From: Arabidopsis thaliana | Lineage: Eukaryota > Streptophyta > Magnoliopsida > Brassicales > Brassicaceae | DNA length: 64,000 bases | Direction of reading: 5' to 3' | Assembly: GCF_000001735.4 (NCBI RefSeq) | Contig: NC_003070.9 | Coordinates: 18,027,971-18,091,970, forward strand | Shown: positions 21,874 through 33,960 of the stretch, piece after piece | Numbering within the stretch: the first letter of the stretch is position 1 | Layout of the letters: the number at the start of each line of letters is the position of its first letter | Position numbers and translations under genes: made by a program | Notes under the pieces: generated by a model | Seen by the model: only the letters and a program-made list of their open reading frames with translations | Database searches by the model: none | What the model was told of the DNA's origin: nothing

Positions 21874-24800
21874 ATGGAAGCCATAAGAGTTTTTGGACCA
21901 AAACTTGGATCTAGACTCTCTATTCGTTCTCACACCACTGCATTTCCGGCATGCAAACTCTCTCGCTTTCCGCTAACGTCATTTCCCGGTAAGCATGCAC
22001 ATCTTGTTCTTTTGAAGGCCACTACTATTCCTCTGGCGTCTGGTGACAAAGAAAATAATCGCAAATTCGAAAAGTTGGGTCCTTCTGAATGGGGCAATCA
22101 ATTCCTTTTTGCTCATGTTGATCTCTCAGTAAGTCTCTGTCTCTTGCCATTATATAGAGGATATGAACTCATGCATGTTTCTTTTTTTAAGATGAATACC
22201 TTTTTTATAAGGAAATGGATGCGCTTGAGAGAGAGATTGAGGCACTAAAGCCGAAAGTGAGGGACATGTTCATGTCTTTCAAAGGAATGAAGTCGAACAA
22301 GAAGAATTTGTTTTTGATATATTTGCTTGTGAGTCTTGGTCTCGCTCATCATTTCGAGGATGAGATCGAGGAGAGTGTCAAAGGTTGTTCCCAAGAGATG
22401 GTGGAGATGATGGACGGTGAAAATGATTTGTACACAGTTTCCATCATCTTCTGGGTTTTCAGGACATATGGTCACAACATTTCTTCTGGTAAGGATTTCT
22501 AACTAGGTTTGTGATCACATGGATCCGGTTTAGATCGATGGATCCAAAATTTTATTGTCCGGAGATGGATCCATATAATTTTTCAAAATAGATTAAAACA
22601 GATTTAGATCCCGGATAATCATTATTTCACTCCAAAAGTATTTTTATTTGGTGTTAGTAAAATATAACAAAAAAACAATGACTAAATTACGAAATTTTGA
22701 AGTTGCTTATGTATTTTAAGTTATAGAGTATCTCTTGGAGATTTTCTAAGAATATTTAAAGAAACTTTAACCAATTTAGTTAAAATAATCAAATGAAAAA
22801 GCCTTACATATGAAAAGAAACTATATGTTATTCATACAAAAATATATATATATATAATTTAAGTGAGTGTAAGTGTTGGCATAAACAAAAAAGCGAGTGT
22901 AATCTCACTTCCTCCAACGATCGTCCGTGATTGAAAATAAAATACTATACTAAAGTCTCTTTTCAATATATCTATATAATTATACTAGGTTTGAGGGGAA
23001 AACAAATTATATGAGGTCCTCAAATTTATTTATTATGAAATTAACGCATAAAAAACAAAGTTGTAACTCCTAAACTTTTTTCATTGTTCAATATAGAAAA
23101 TAATACAAGGTTACTATTTACCTTCTTAGGAAAAAAAAAACGTTTAAAAGAATATTTGGATATGATGTAAAAAAACATGAGAGAGTCCTGCTTGTGAGCA
23201 TGATCGATGTTCGTACACAAGTCTTTCGTACACAAGTCTTTTTTTTTAATTTTGACAGTCTTATAAGTTATAACTAGATTCGTATATATAACAAAAGGTT
23301 ATTATCATTTTGGTCAATAGATATTTTTAACAGATTTAAAGGACACAATGGAAAGTTTAAGGAATGTCTTGCCACCGATGCTAAGGGTATCCTAAGCTTG
23401 TATGAAGCTGCTCACATGGGGACGACAACCGATTATATATTGGATGAAGCCTTGAGCTTCACATTGAGTTACTTGGAGTCGTTAGCTGCAAATGGGACAT
23501 GCAAACCTAATCTCGTGAGGCGTATACGAAATGCATTGGGTCTTTTGCAGAACAAGAACGTGGAGATATTAGTCGCAAAGGAATATATCCGGTTCTACGA
23601 ACAAGAAGAAGATTGCGATAAGACTATACTCGAGTTTTCCATGCTTAACCTCAAATTCCTACAGCTACATTACCTTCAAGAACTCAAACTTCTTACAAAG
23701 TATGTAGCTATAATCTCCTCATGCAATACTTTACATGCATGTTTGATATATCCACATTTTGGAGCTTGACATGTTTTTCACGTTTGGATGCAAGATGGTA
23801 CAAGGAACAAGACTTTGAATCCAAGTTGCCACCTTACTACAGAGACAGAATCGTGGAACTGCACCTCGCTACGCTAGCATACATCAATCCGAAATACTCA
23901 CGTGTGAGGATTATTCTGACTATGATTTACACTATTCAAATAATTCTAGATGATACGTGTGACAGATATGCTTCTCTTCGTGAGGTCGAAAGCCTCGCTG
24001 CAACCATCGAAAGGTACATACCTTATCAAATTAGCTGGAGTCCGCATTAAAAAAAGGGTGGATGAATAATATCAGAGCCTAAATTTACATAAAATAAAAA
24101 TTGATGATGAATATACGTATTGATAATGTAGATGGGATCACAATGATCATGCCATGGAGGGACTACCGGATTATTTAAAATCTGTGGCCAAATTTATATT
24201 TCATACCTTCCAAGAGTTTGAAAGAGAAGTGTCGTCAGAATCAGGAGGATCTTACAGCTTGAAAGCTACAATTGAAGATGTGAGAAGTCAAATTATTCAA
24301 TATTAACCAACCTTAAATGATTTTTTGGAGAAACATAGTAATTGTAGTAGTAATGTTCACACTTTTGCGCCATTACAGTGCAAGAGAATGATGAGAAGCA
24401 ACCTTCAACTTGCCAAATGGGCAGTAACGGGTCACTTGCCTAGCTTTGATGAGTACCTAGATGTCGCTGGAGTCGAGATCGCCGTATATTTTACCGTGGC
24501 AGGTATTTTGTTGGGCATGGAAAATATCAACAAGAAAGAAGCTTATGAGTGGTTGATATTTAGAGACAAACTCGTAAGAGCAATGTCTACAAAAGCACGA
24601 CTGGTGAATGATTTGTTTGGCTATAAGGTAGGGGAAATGTATTCCCACTTTTATTTATTTTTTCGATAATCATATATTTGTTGTTATTTGATAATCAAAC
24701 TTAACATGTGACATGATTAGGATGACATGAGGAGAGGATATGTCACGAACTCGATCAACTGTTATAAGAAGCAATATGGAGTTACCGAAGAAGAAGCCTT

Positions 24801-25005
24801 TAGAAAGCTTCATCAAATGGTTGCGGACGGTGATAAGATGATGAATGAGGAGTTTTTGAAGCCAATCAATGTGCCACATCAGGTTCTAAAAGCAGTCCTC
24901 GACACTTTACGTGCAATTAACATTTGCTACGACAATGAAGATGGATTTACCCGACTCAATGGTAATCTGAAGAACTACATCACGTCTATGTACGTTGATC
25001 TTTGA
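21874..25005 (+). CDS. Terpene synthase, TPS-a type (copy A, intact)
   Basis: Seven exons: 21874-22128, 22212-22488, 23321-23699, 23795-24013, 24132-24279, 24379-24627, 24721-25005. Splice phases match and the joined frame is open for 603 residues. Residues 1 to about 55 are Ser/Thr/Lys/Arg-rich, a probable plastid transit peptide. The alpha-helical N-terminal domain lacks the RRx8W motif, as usual in the TPS-a clade. Exon 4 carries the metal-binding DDxxD (DDTCD) and the exon 6/7 joint the second metal motif region ([14 protein letters not shown]). Such enzymes ionise a prenyl diphosphate to sesqui-, di- or sesterterpenes; the product cannot be predicted here. No prenyltransferase or P450 gene is adjacent. 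Likely At1g48800; I think it is the gene called TPS28 but am not sure. Confidence 0.93.
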
Positions 25006-25179
25006 GGAATTTACCTAAAGGAAAAAAAAAAGAGAGAGGAAACACTTGTTTCCCATAACTATGAGCAGTCTTTGAAAGTTCAACGAATTTGTAGTTGTTG
25101 TTTTTTTTTCTTTTTTTTTTGTTGACAGATATTCTAAAAACTGGATATTTTATCCACACGTTATCGTTCTATGAGTTTG

Positions 25180-26285
25180 GTATCAGTGGTTTGTAATCAA
25201 TTCCTACCTTGCCCATGTCTCCAAAAACAATGATTATTAGATGTAGAGAAAGATGGTAAAGTTTGTTATTTCTCATTAAAGGATAAAAATGATTTACAGT
25301 TTATATACTAAATAAGATTACAAATATTAAACTATATTGTATATGTATATGAACTATACACTATACTCTAATACCCTTCCCTCAATTCGAATTATTCAAG
25401 AAGGAAGAAAAAGACTTGAAAAAACATATCGAGACATGAGCATCTTGAACTTTTTGGAAGGAAGAGCCTTAATAAACAAGTCAACTAGCTGGTTATCAGT
25501 AGTGACATGCATCAGGTTCAGAAATCCAGTTCGTAATCAATCTCGAACTATGTGGCAGTCAATCTCAATATGCTTGTTCATGAAAGATTGAATTTGAAGC
25601 AATCTGAATTGCAGCTGTGCTGTCAAAAAATAGATTAGTAGGACCAATAACCTTAACATGAAGATCTCTCAAAAGTTGACTGGTCCAAAGTAATTCACAA
25701 GTTGTATCTGCCAATGCTATGTACTCCGACTCAACATTATTGCAAGGAGCTGTTTGTTGTTTCCGTGATTTCCATGAAATCAAAGAAGTACCAAAAAAAC
25801 ACACAGAAACCTTTAACAAAGCGCCTTGTATCCTGACAAGTTCCCCAATCTGCATCTGAGAAAACATGTAATCGAATTTCAGAGTTAGTATAATAAAAGA
25901 GACCACGACTCGGATCTCCTTATCTGACTCTACAATGAGCATCATCAAGATGATGAATTCTTGGTTGAGAAAGAAATTGACTCAGTGTGTGCATTGCATA
26001 TGTAATGTCTGTCGTGGTGATGGTAAGATATAAAAGCTTGCCAATGAGAGCTCTGTAAACAGTTGCATCTGATAATATATCTTCACTTTCTACATGTAAC
26101 AGTATATCAGAGTCCATTGGTGTAGCTACTGGTTTGGAGCCAGTAGACCTACACTTTCCAACAGATCCAAAGTGTATTTTCGTTGGCAAACTAAAATTCC
26201 AGTCTTGTTACGAGCTATTTCAAATCCAAGAAAATATTTCACTGGACCAAGGTTTTTGTGCTTAAAAGCAGTAGCCATAGTAGTC
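25180..26285 (-). mobile_element. Copia (Ty1) retrotransposon 3' fragment
   Basis: Read on the minus strand from 26285 downward, the translation gives the end of Copia reverse transcriptase (GPVKYFLGFEIARNKTGI, QRKYTLDLLE) and the RNase H region (YRALIGKLLYLTITTTDITY, ISWKSRKQQTAP, VESEYIALADTTCELLW). It finishes in a polypurine tract (GAGGGAAGGG, about 25378-25387 in reverse complement), with a candidate LTR remnant beyond. Stops and frameshifts (near 25925 and 25570) make it inactive. It sits between the two terpene synthase copies. Confidence 0.85.
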
Positions 26286-26324
26286 TTCATGACAAGGTGT
26301 CTGTATTACTGTTATAAAGTTGAA

Positions 26325-26461
26325 TGGTGGGATATAGATTTAAACAACTTTTGCAACAAGTTCAAGAAGATTTTTTTTAAGTTTCATATCTGGTGGGATA
26401 TAGACTACCGAAACAACTTATGCAACAAGTTCGAGAAGATTTTTTTTTTAAGTTTCATATC
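26325..26461. repeat. Two-copy tandem repeat, about 68 bp
   Basis: Direct copies at 26325-26390 and 26391-26461 begin TGGTGGGATATAGA and end TTTTAAGTTTCATATC. They differ by a few substitutions and a short insertion. Confidence 0.85.
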
Positions 26462-26581
26462 TGGCCAAATATGTGGAGACAACATATAAACATCCAACGT
26501 ACTCGGAATAATCTGAAATTTGGTAGACAATTCGGGAGATGGGAACTAAAAGATTAAGTCGTTTAGTAGTTAATTCATAAG

Positions 26582-26633
26582 CTTATTGAACTATGTTTGG
26601 TTAAGGTCTTATTGAACTATGTTTGGTTAAGGT
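26582..26633. repeat. Exact 26-bp tandem duplication
   Basis: A 26-base unit beginning CTTATTGAACTATGTTTGG and ending TTAAGGT is present twice in perfect succession (26582-26607 and 26608-26633). A recent local duplication in non-coding DNA. Confidence 0.9.
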
Positions 26634-26639
26634 TTGTAA

Positions 26640-27205
26640 GTTTAAATTTCTTTCTCTGTTTTCAGCTATATAATAAAGAATATTTTACATAGAATAATAT
26701 GGAGAGGATTCGGAAGAAAGTGAGAAAGATAATAAGAAAGATGAAGATGAAGACTATAACGAAGAAGCGAACGATGAAAGTAATGATAACAACGGCCAAA
26801 AAAATTGATAATTATGATGACAAGAAGGAATATGAAAAGTAATAAACAATGAAGCGTGAAGAGAAATACGAAGACATAGGTGTTGACAGCCAATTGAATA
26901 AGAAAACATAAAATTGATGTATGATTCTTTTTGATTATATTTTATTGTTTAACACTATTGATTTTTTATAATTTTTAAGATGGTGTATTTAGATTAAGAA
27001 TTTTACAAATTATAATCAATCGTATGTATATTTTTACAAAAATATATCAAAACTATCTATGTGTAGCGTGAATTTAAAACCTAATCTAAGTACTATATAT
27101 TATTAAACTTAAAGAACAGATTAAAAACGAAGTTCAAATCAGAGATCTACCAACTAAACAAAAAAAGTAAATAAAACGTGTTTCTCTGTGAAGTCATTGC
27201 TCTAG
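26640..27205. other. AT-rich spacer before terpene synthase copy B
   Basis: Purine-rich (GAA/GAT) low-complexity sequence at 26700-26890, then AT-rich DNA leading to the copy B promoter. No real gene seen. Confidence 0.4.
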
Positions 27206-27860
27206 TATAAATTTGGTGGAGAAACCTGGAGTTTAGTTCCATACCATTGGCGGTGAACATGGAAGCCATAAGAGTTTTTGGACTAAAACTTGGATCTAAA
27301 CTCTCTATTCATTCTCAGACCAATGCATTTCCGGCATTTAAACTCTCTCGCTTTCCGCTGACGTCATTTCCCGGAAAGCATGCACATCTTGATCCTTTGA
27401 AGGCCACTACTCATCCTTTGGCTTTTGACGGTGAAGAAAATAATCGCGAATTCAAAAATTTGGGTCCTTCTGAATGGGGTCATCAATTCCTCTCTGCTCA
27501 TGTTGATCTCTCAGTAAGTCTCTGTCTCTTGCCGTTATATAGAGGATATGAATTCATGCTTATACCTTTTTTATTTTGAAGGAAATGGATGCGCTTGAGA
27601 GAGAGATAGAGGCACTAAAGCCAAAAGTAAGGGACATGTTGATATCTTCTGAGTCGAGCAAGAAGAAAATCCTTTTTCTATATTTGCTTGTGAGTCTTGG
27701 TCTCGCATATCATTTCGAGGATGAGATCAAGGAAAGTCTAGAAGATGGTCTTCAAAAGATAGAGGAGATGATGGCTAGTGAAGATGATTTGTGCACAGTT
27801 TCCATCATCTTCTGAGTTTTCAGGACATATGGTCACAACGTTTCTTCGGGTAAGGATTTT

Positions 27861-28127
27861 AGAGCATCTTCATCAACAAGAAACCCAAATAGTTTCTCAA
27901 ACAAAAAAATATTAATATTTTACTATAATTTTATTATATGATTAAATTTTTATTTTAGTGAAAAAATTAAACCAATTGAAAGGAGAGAAATGTCATGATT
28001 GCATGTACAGAGTATCTCATAGTTTTTCAAGTGAGAAATTTAATACATTTTCTCTTTTTCCTTTTTATTATTTTAATCATTTTAATACTGAAAAACTCTA
28101 TTGAAATACTCTCGATAGAGATGGTCT
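27861..28127. mobile_element. MITE-like insertion in copy B intron 2
   Basis: The segment starts AGAGCATCTTCATC and ends with the near-inverted GATAGAGATGGTCT, bracketing AT-rich DNA, inside intron 2 of copy B. AGAGCATCTyCATC termini are common on Brassicaceae non-autonomous DNA transposons. Copy A lacks it at the matching place. Confidence 0.45.
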
Positions 28128-29559
28128 TATAGTGAGATCATACTATCTATGTATAAACTACACTAAACTAATAGTATATGCAATTAGCTAGGTAGCAGAT
28201 AGAGGTTGACCGCATCTCAATATCTAGTACTTAAATATCCTTATTCGGATCCGGATCCATTAGCTCATGGATATAGGACGTAGAGTATCTACAAAAAAAA
28301 TGAAATATCTAAAAGCTCATAAAATATTTAAAATATTTTCAAACTTGAAGTAAAAAGTTCGTTAAATGTTTCTATATAAATGTGATGTATTATATAAGAA
28401 TATTTGAAGAAATCGTAACCAAATTTAGGTAAAATAATCAAAATGAAATAGCTTTCATATTAAAATTATATAAATTTAAATGAGTGTAAAAGCATCTCTA
28501 TCACACAAATCCCTTCGGTGTCTTCTCGTGATAAAAAAGAAAACATATAATTTTAAAAATATATAGTATAATTGATCCCATTTCCTGGATCTACCTACCT
28601 CTCGTAGTACATCTCTGAACAAAAGGAAAAACTATCATAAAGTTTTGAAATATGTCTATATATTCGGTGCTTTAATTCTTCAAATAATAGTAATAATAAT
28701 TCCACATCAAAAATATGTTTTAAGAAATTATTTGATAGAAACTACAATAATGAGACGATATACGTACAACTGTATAATGTATGCTATTATTTGATTGGTA
28801 TGTATAACAAAGGTTATTCATTTTGGTCAATAGATGTTTTTAGGAGATTCAAAGGAGACAATGGAAAATTTAAGGAATGTCTAGCTAAAGATGCTAAGGG
28901 TATCCTGAGCTTGTATGAAGCTGCTCACATGGGAACAACGACCGATTATATATTGGATGAAGCCTTGAGCTTCACATTGACTTACATGGAGTCGTTAGCT
29001 GCAAGTGGGACTTGCAAAATTAATCTCTCAAGGCGTATACGAAAAGCTTTGGATCAACCGCAACATAAGAACATGGAGATAATAGTCGCAATGAAATATA
29101 TCCAGTTCTACGAAGAAGAAGAAGATTGCGACAAGACGCTACTCAAGTTTGCCAAGCTTAATTTCAAATTCCTGCAGCTACATTACCTTCAAGAGCTCAA
29201 AATCCTTTCAAAGTATGTAATCAAACTCTTGAATAATTACTAGTATTTATTCTTGTATCTACCTTTTGGAAGCTTGACATAGTTCTATTGTTTGGATGCA
29301 AGATGGTATAAGGACCAAGACTTTAAATCTAAGTTGCCACCTTACTTCAGAGACAGACTCGTTGAATGTCACTTCGCGTCACTAACATGCTTCGAACCAA
29401 AATACGCACGTGCGAGGATCTTTTTGAGTAAGATTTTTACGGTTCAAATATTTATAGATGATACGTGTGACAGGTATGCTTCTCTTGGTGAGGTTGAAAG
29501 CCTCGCAGATACCATCGAAAGGTAACAAACACTAGCTAATTAGTGTAGCATTTAAACAA

Positions 29560-30515
29560 CAAAAAACGGTGATCGCACTTAATTAGCTACATTTAATGAT
29601 TTTTGAAAAACATACTATTTTTTGTAGAGTACGTTTTCAGATGCTTAATTGCTAAAATTTACAGATTAGTATTCATTTATATACATAAATGAAGGAAGTC
29701 ACTTATAAATTAAATTTTACATATAGAGATAGTAAAAAATTTAATGAACTTTTTTTCTCTATGGTGATAACAGCAACACTGATTTCTGTAGGTAATTTTT
29801 AATTATTTAATTACCTTCAAGGATTATAGCTATAAAATTTTAATATCAGGATAATTGGAAACACTAAAGAAAATCCTAAAACTGTTAGTAAATTTAGAAT
29901 TTGGTTTAGAATTTTAATTAAGAAACCTCTCCGCGATGGTTCAGAATGAGAACTATTAAAAAAAAATGGGCTACTTTTTTACATCTTTAATTTATTTCCA
30001 TTCTTCCACTTGTACATAACTCTTTTGAAATTTCACGGAATTTGTTTTTCCGAAGTTTCTTTTGTAAACTTTTTTTCTTAAACAATCATGTACGTAGTAT
30101 ATTTTTAATTAATGTGTGGGTGACAAAAAAAAAATGTAATTTCAAACAAAAAAAGTTAGAATTTGGTGTTATTTAGTTAATAACACTTCATAAAAATTCT
30201 TTAAACATATTGCTAAGAATAAAACATGGGATAATGGTAAATAAAATGAAAATTTTAAAATGAGAAATTAGGTTGGATATTTAAAATGAGGAAAATGCCA
30301 CTTTGTTTAGATAAACATTTTTTTAAAATTAAAAAGATGCTTTTCAATTGTTCATATAACCCTCAAATTTTATTAGCAATTTTTAGTATCGATTCAGTAA
30401 ATATGTAATGTATAGTAGTAGAGACATGAATTAATGTCATGTTTCATGAAAAGAGAATTAACAAAAATAATACAAACACTAGATCATTTTTAAATTTCTC
30501 AACGTAAATATGATA
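29560..30515. mobile_element. Insertion of about 0.9 kb in copy B intron 4
   Basis: Intron 4 is 118 bases in copy A but 1044 in copy B. The two ends of the copy B intron still resemble copy A (ATAAAAATTGATGATGA...ATACGT...AATGTAG at the 3' end); the extra ~0.9 kb is AT-rich and non-coding, so is probably a non-autonomous element. Its exact edges and family are unclear. Confidence 0.45.
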
Positions 30516-31883
30516 TTTTATAAAAATTGATGATGACCATACGTCCATAAATATTAATAATGTAGGTGGGATCCCGATGATCATGCCATGGATGGACTAC
30601 CAGATTATTTGAAATCTGTAGTTAAATTTGTATTCAATACCTTCCAAGAGTTTGAAAGAAAGGTTGGAGAAGAGAACTAATAGCAAAACTCAATGATTTT
30701 TTTTTTACGATCATATATAGTAGTAGGTCACTATATAGTAAATGTTTACACTTTTGAGCCGTTATTGCAGTGCAAGAGATCGTTGAGGATCAACCTTCAA
30801 GTCGCTAAATGGGTAAAAGCGGGTCACTTGCCTAGCTTTGATGAGTACCTAGATGTTGCTGGACTCGAGCTCGCTATATCTTTTACCTTCGCAGGTATTT
30901 TGATGGGTATGGAAAATGTCTGCAAGCCGGAAGCTTATGAGTGGTTGAAATCTAGAGACAAACTCGTTAGAGGAGTAATTACAAAAGTCCGATTGTTGAA
31001 TGATATCTTTGGCTATGAGGTAGGGAAGATTTTCCCATTTTTAGTTAATTTTTCGATAATCATATGACGTTGTTCTTTCATAATGAAACTTAACAAGTGA
31101 CATGATTAGGATGACATGAGGAGAGGATATGTCACGAACTCGATCAACTGTTATAAGAAGCAATACGGAGTTACGGAAGAAGAGGCTATTAGAAAGCTTC
31201 ATCAAATTGTTGCAGACGGTGAAAAGATGATGAATGAGGAGTTTTTGAAGCCAATCAATGTGCCATACCAGGTTCCAAAGGTAGTCATTCTCGACACTTT
31301 ACGTGCGGCGAATGTCAGCTATGAAAAGGATGATGAATTTACCCGTCCTGGTGAACATCTCAAGAACTGCATCACGTCAATTTATTTTGATCTTTAGAAC
31401 TTTGGTTTATCGAACTTACTTTTGAGTTTTAGTTTGTAACTGGGTACTCGCTCTACAAAACTATATCTCGTCTCTTGTCTTGTGTTTTAAGATACCTGAA
31501 CTGACCATGTCTTTACAAAACAAGTCTTTGTTTTTTTTTCAATTGTTGTTTGTTCCTCAAGTCAAGGTTTGCTTTGTGCATTGAAAATTACTGATGCTTC
31601 TACAAAACTCCGTCAGGTCTACAAGAATATACTAGAGAATGCACAAGCATTAAGCAGATGCTAGACGGTTTCGACCACATAAGACATTCGTTAGTTAAGA
31701 ACTTATAACGCAGAACTTAAAAACACCAACATCAAAAAGTTTCTCAAAACTTTTGAGAAAACTCGACCATTGTACAGATTTTCAGAAGTAAAACCAATGT
31801 CTTGCCACATTAAAGAAAGTAGACGAAAAAGAAGATTAAAATATCTGAGATCATAACAGATTCTCTACGTCTCATTTCATCTC

Positions 31884-32965
31884 TTAGGCTTCAGTGATGG
31901 GAAACTCAAAGACGACATCTTTGCCAGTGAGCTTCTTGTAAACCGCAGAGAAAGCCTCAACCTTGTACTCTGTGTTGTTCCTTTCCTTTGGGTCCAAGAA
32001 GACCTTCAACCACACAAATCCCATTTATTAGATAAACAAAAAATTACATCTTCCTGTATGGTAATAATCTTCGAATTTTGACTTACCTTCATGATTTTGG
32101 TACCGTCGAGTCTGTACCTTGTGCGCTTCCCAACAATCTCTGCAGGTAAGACCACATCATCAAGAATAGCTTCATGGACTGAGGTCAGAGTACGGTTGCG
32201 TGGTCTCTTTGCCGCTGAACCCTTCTTTGGCGGCCTCACAATCCTCCTTGTAGCAATGAGGATCACATCCTAAGCACAGGGAAGAGAGACAAAGATAACA
32301 CTAAGAAGCTAACCAATTGCACAGTGACTCTAAAACCGGTAATTGAAACACAGAAAGCTTATTTACATTCTCAATATAACCCAATGGAACATAACTTCAT
32401 TCTTAAGAAAACTAAAGTAGCATCAATCCATCAATCAAACCAATGCAAGTCGAGAAACTTAACAGAACACCAATAGGAACATGAAAAGGTAAGAAAAACT
32501 CACCTTTCCACTGAACTTCTTCTCAAGTTCACGAACAAGCCTAACATGGATTTTCCGGTAAGCTTTTCTCAGTCTGTAAGGAACATTGACAACAATTGCC
32601 TTGCGTCCTCCAGAGATATCAACTTGACTACAAAAACGGAAAGAGATTGAATTTTCTCAGTTGTTATCTTTTTCCTAGATGTAACAACAACACAATGTAG
32701 ACGAAACCATCTAATCATAAACAAAAGATAAATCACTCACACAGCCGAGTTGACGTATAAATCCTTCAGCTCACTTTTCAATTCTTGATTGGTGTTCTCC
32801 AAATCAAAGAAAGCCTAACAAAGCAAACAGAGATATCAGAAAGTCTAAAACTTTAACCAATTCTAAGTAAAACCTAAATAAAGATCAAACCTGAGCAACT
32901 TGCTCATCCAATTCAGAAAGTTCCACACCCTTCTCCTTATGAATCTTATGCTGAGCCGAAAACAT
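31884..32965 (-). CDS. RPS7A: 40S ribosomal protein eS7 (RPS7A)
   Basis: Five coding exons: 32891-32965, 32741-32814, 32504-32627, 32087-32269, 31884-32003. Joined they encode 191 residues, the standard length for plant eS7, from [13 protein letters not shown] to FPITEA. The family core is present: [40 protein letters not shown] and the basic [20 protein letters not shown]. eS7 sits on the solvent side of the 40S subunit and is needed for small-subunit assembly (family knowledge). The ATG is preceded by a non-coding leader that is probably interrupted by an intron (an acceptor-like tract lies upstream). A telo-box in the upstream DNA fits ribosomal protein gene regulation. Likely At1g48830. 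Confidence 0.97.
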
Positions 32966-33319
32966 CTCCTCACTCAAATGCAACCTCCAAAACCTTGATC
33001 AGAGCACTCTGGATCAAAAACATTTCAATAATCAACAAAAATGATACTTTAAGCTCAACACACACAAAACACTTAATAAGCATCTAGCATTGATCACAAC
33101 CCAGACCAAAAGAAAGTAACTTTACTGAAAAGTTCATCATATCACAGATCAATGCAACAATCAAACATTAAATTTTACCGCGAAATACAACAAATAGAGA
33201 ACAAACAAAGAAACCCATCTCTGAAATTAAGATCCAAGAGAATATAACAGAAGAGAACGAAACAAAACGCACCTGAGGCTAATCCGCCAATGGATACTGA
33301 AGCTAATCTCCGCTGAAAA

Positions 33320-33328
33320 AAACCCTAA
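33320..33328 (-). promoter_or_regulatory. Telo-box (AAACCCTAA) of the eS7 gene
   Basis: AAACCCTAA at 33320-33328 lies near the probable transcription start of the eS7 gene. Telo-boxes recur in Arabidopsis ribosomal-protein promoters and act together with site II elements. Two CACGTG G-boxes follow (33395-33400 and 33498-33503) in the region shared with the divergent DUF639 gene. Confidence 0.55.
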
Positions 33329-33329
33329 A

Positions 33330-33960
33330 GCTCGAGGAGGAGGATAAAGAGACTTTATAAAGGATGATCTAACGGCTGCGAATTACTAACATGACACGTG
33401 TAGGTTTAGGATTGTAAGTAAATGAAAGCCGTTTGATCAAATCTGAGCCGTTCAATGTAGATGGCGTGGCGTTAACTTAACAAAGCCACGTTTTGCTCAC
33501 GTGTTACTGATCGTATCTTATCATTTCCTCGAATAGATAAACAAAAGCCGACACCGGAGAGATCCTTACCGTCTCACTTTCTCCGCTTCTCTTGTTTGTC
33601 ACTTTTCGTTAAACCCCAATTCACGGCAGAATCTTGATAATTGGAGAAAACGAAAGCGTTTATGGTGTTGTGGGAGAACAATTCATAGTTGTGAAGTTAG
33701 TTGGATTCAAGGTGGGTTAGTTGAGAAAACATTGACTTCCTCTTTAATTTAGGAATCTGATCAGAAATGTTCACCAAACTAGTCAGACTCACATATGATT
33801 TGAGCTGCGTAAACTCTGTGTTAAAACTTCAAATAAAGTTTAGATTTTGATGAATGATATAGTCTCTGTCGTTTGAGTTTAGAGAGTCAGTTTTTTTGGG
33901 ATAAACTAGTGGCTTTGCCTAAATATTTGAAATGGTTTTACCAGGTGAAGAAATCTAAGT
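33330..33960. promoter_or_regulatory. Shared divergent promoter, eS7 and DUF639 genes
   Basis: The intergenic core of about 600 bases separates the two divergent genes. It holds two G-boxes. From about 33600 it is probably the 5' leader of the DUF639 gene, possibly with a leader intron (pyrimidine-rich TTTTACCAG at 33933-33941 just before the ATG). Confidence 0.45.

Larger units (their letters stand above)
27259..31397 (+). pseudogene. Terpene synthase, TPS-a type (copy B, damaged)
   Basis: Exons correspond one to one with copy A: 27259-27513, 27582-27849, 28834-29212, 29303-29521, 30566-30662 (or longer), 30771-31019, 31110-31397. Two lesions are visible. In exon 2 a TGA at 27813-27815 stands where copy A has TGG (Trp). 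In exon 5 the last ~50 bases and the original donor are missing; only an upstream AAG|GTTGGA could splice in frame, deleting about 17 residues. The remaining exons are open, DDxxD (DDTCD) and [14 protein letters not shown] are kept, and the N-terminal transit-like region is very close to copy A. Probably At1g48820. It could still be annotated as coding with an unusual splice, but as read here it is a young pseudogene. Confidence 0.8.

Noticed and set aside
25174..25195. TGGTATCAG-like primer-binding site near the Copia fragment
   Set aside because: It lies on the plus strand, while the Copia coding remnant reads on the minus strand, so it cannot be that element's primer-binding site.
26700..26890. 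Purine-rich stretch that could encode an acidic or basic protein
   Set aside because: Low complexity in all frames, no start, no homology; simple-sequence DNA.
21874..31397. Terpene biosynthetic gene cluster
   Set aside because: Besides the two tandem terpene synthase copies there is no P450, acyltransferase or prenyltransferase gene nearby; it is a local duplication and not a pathway cluster.
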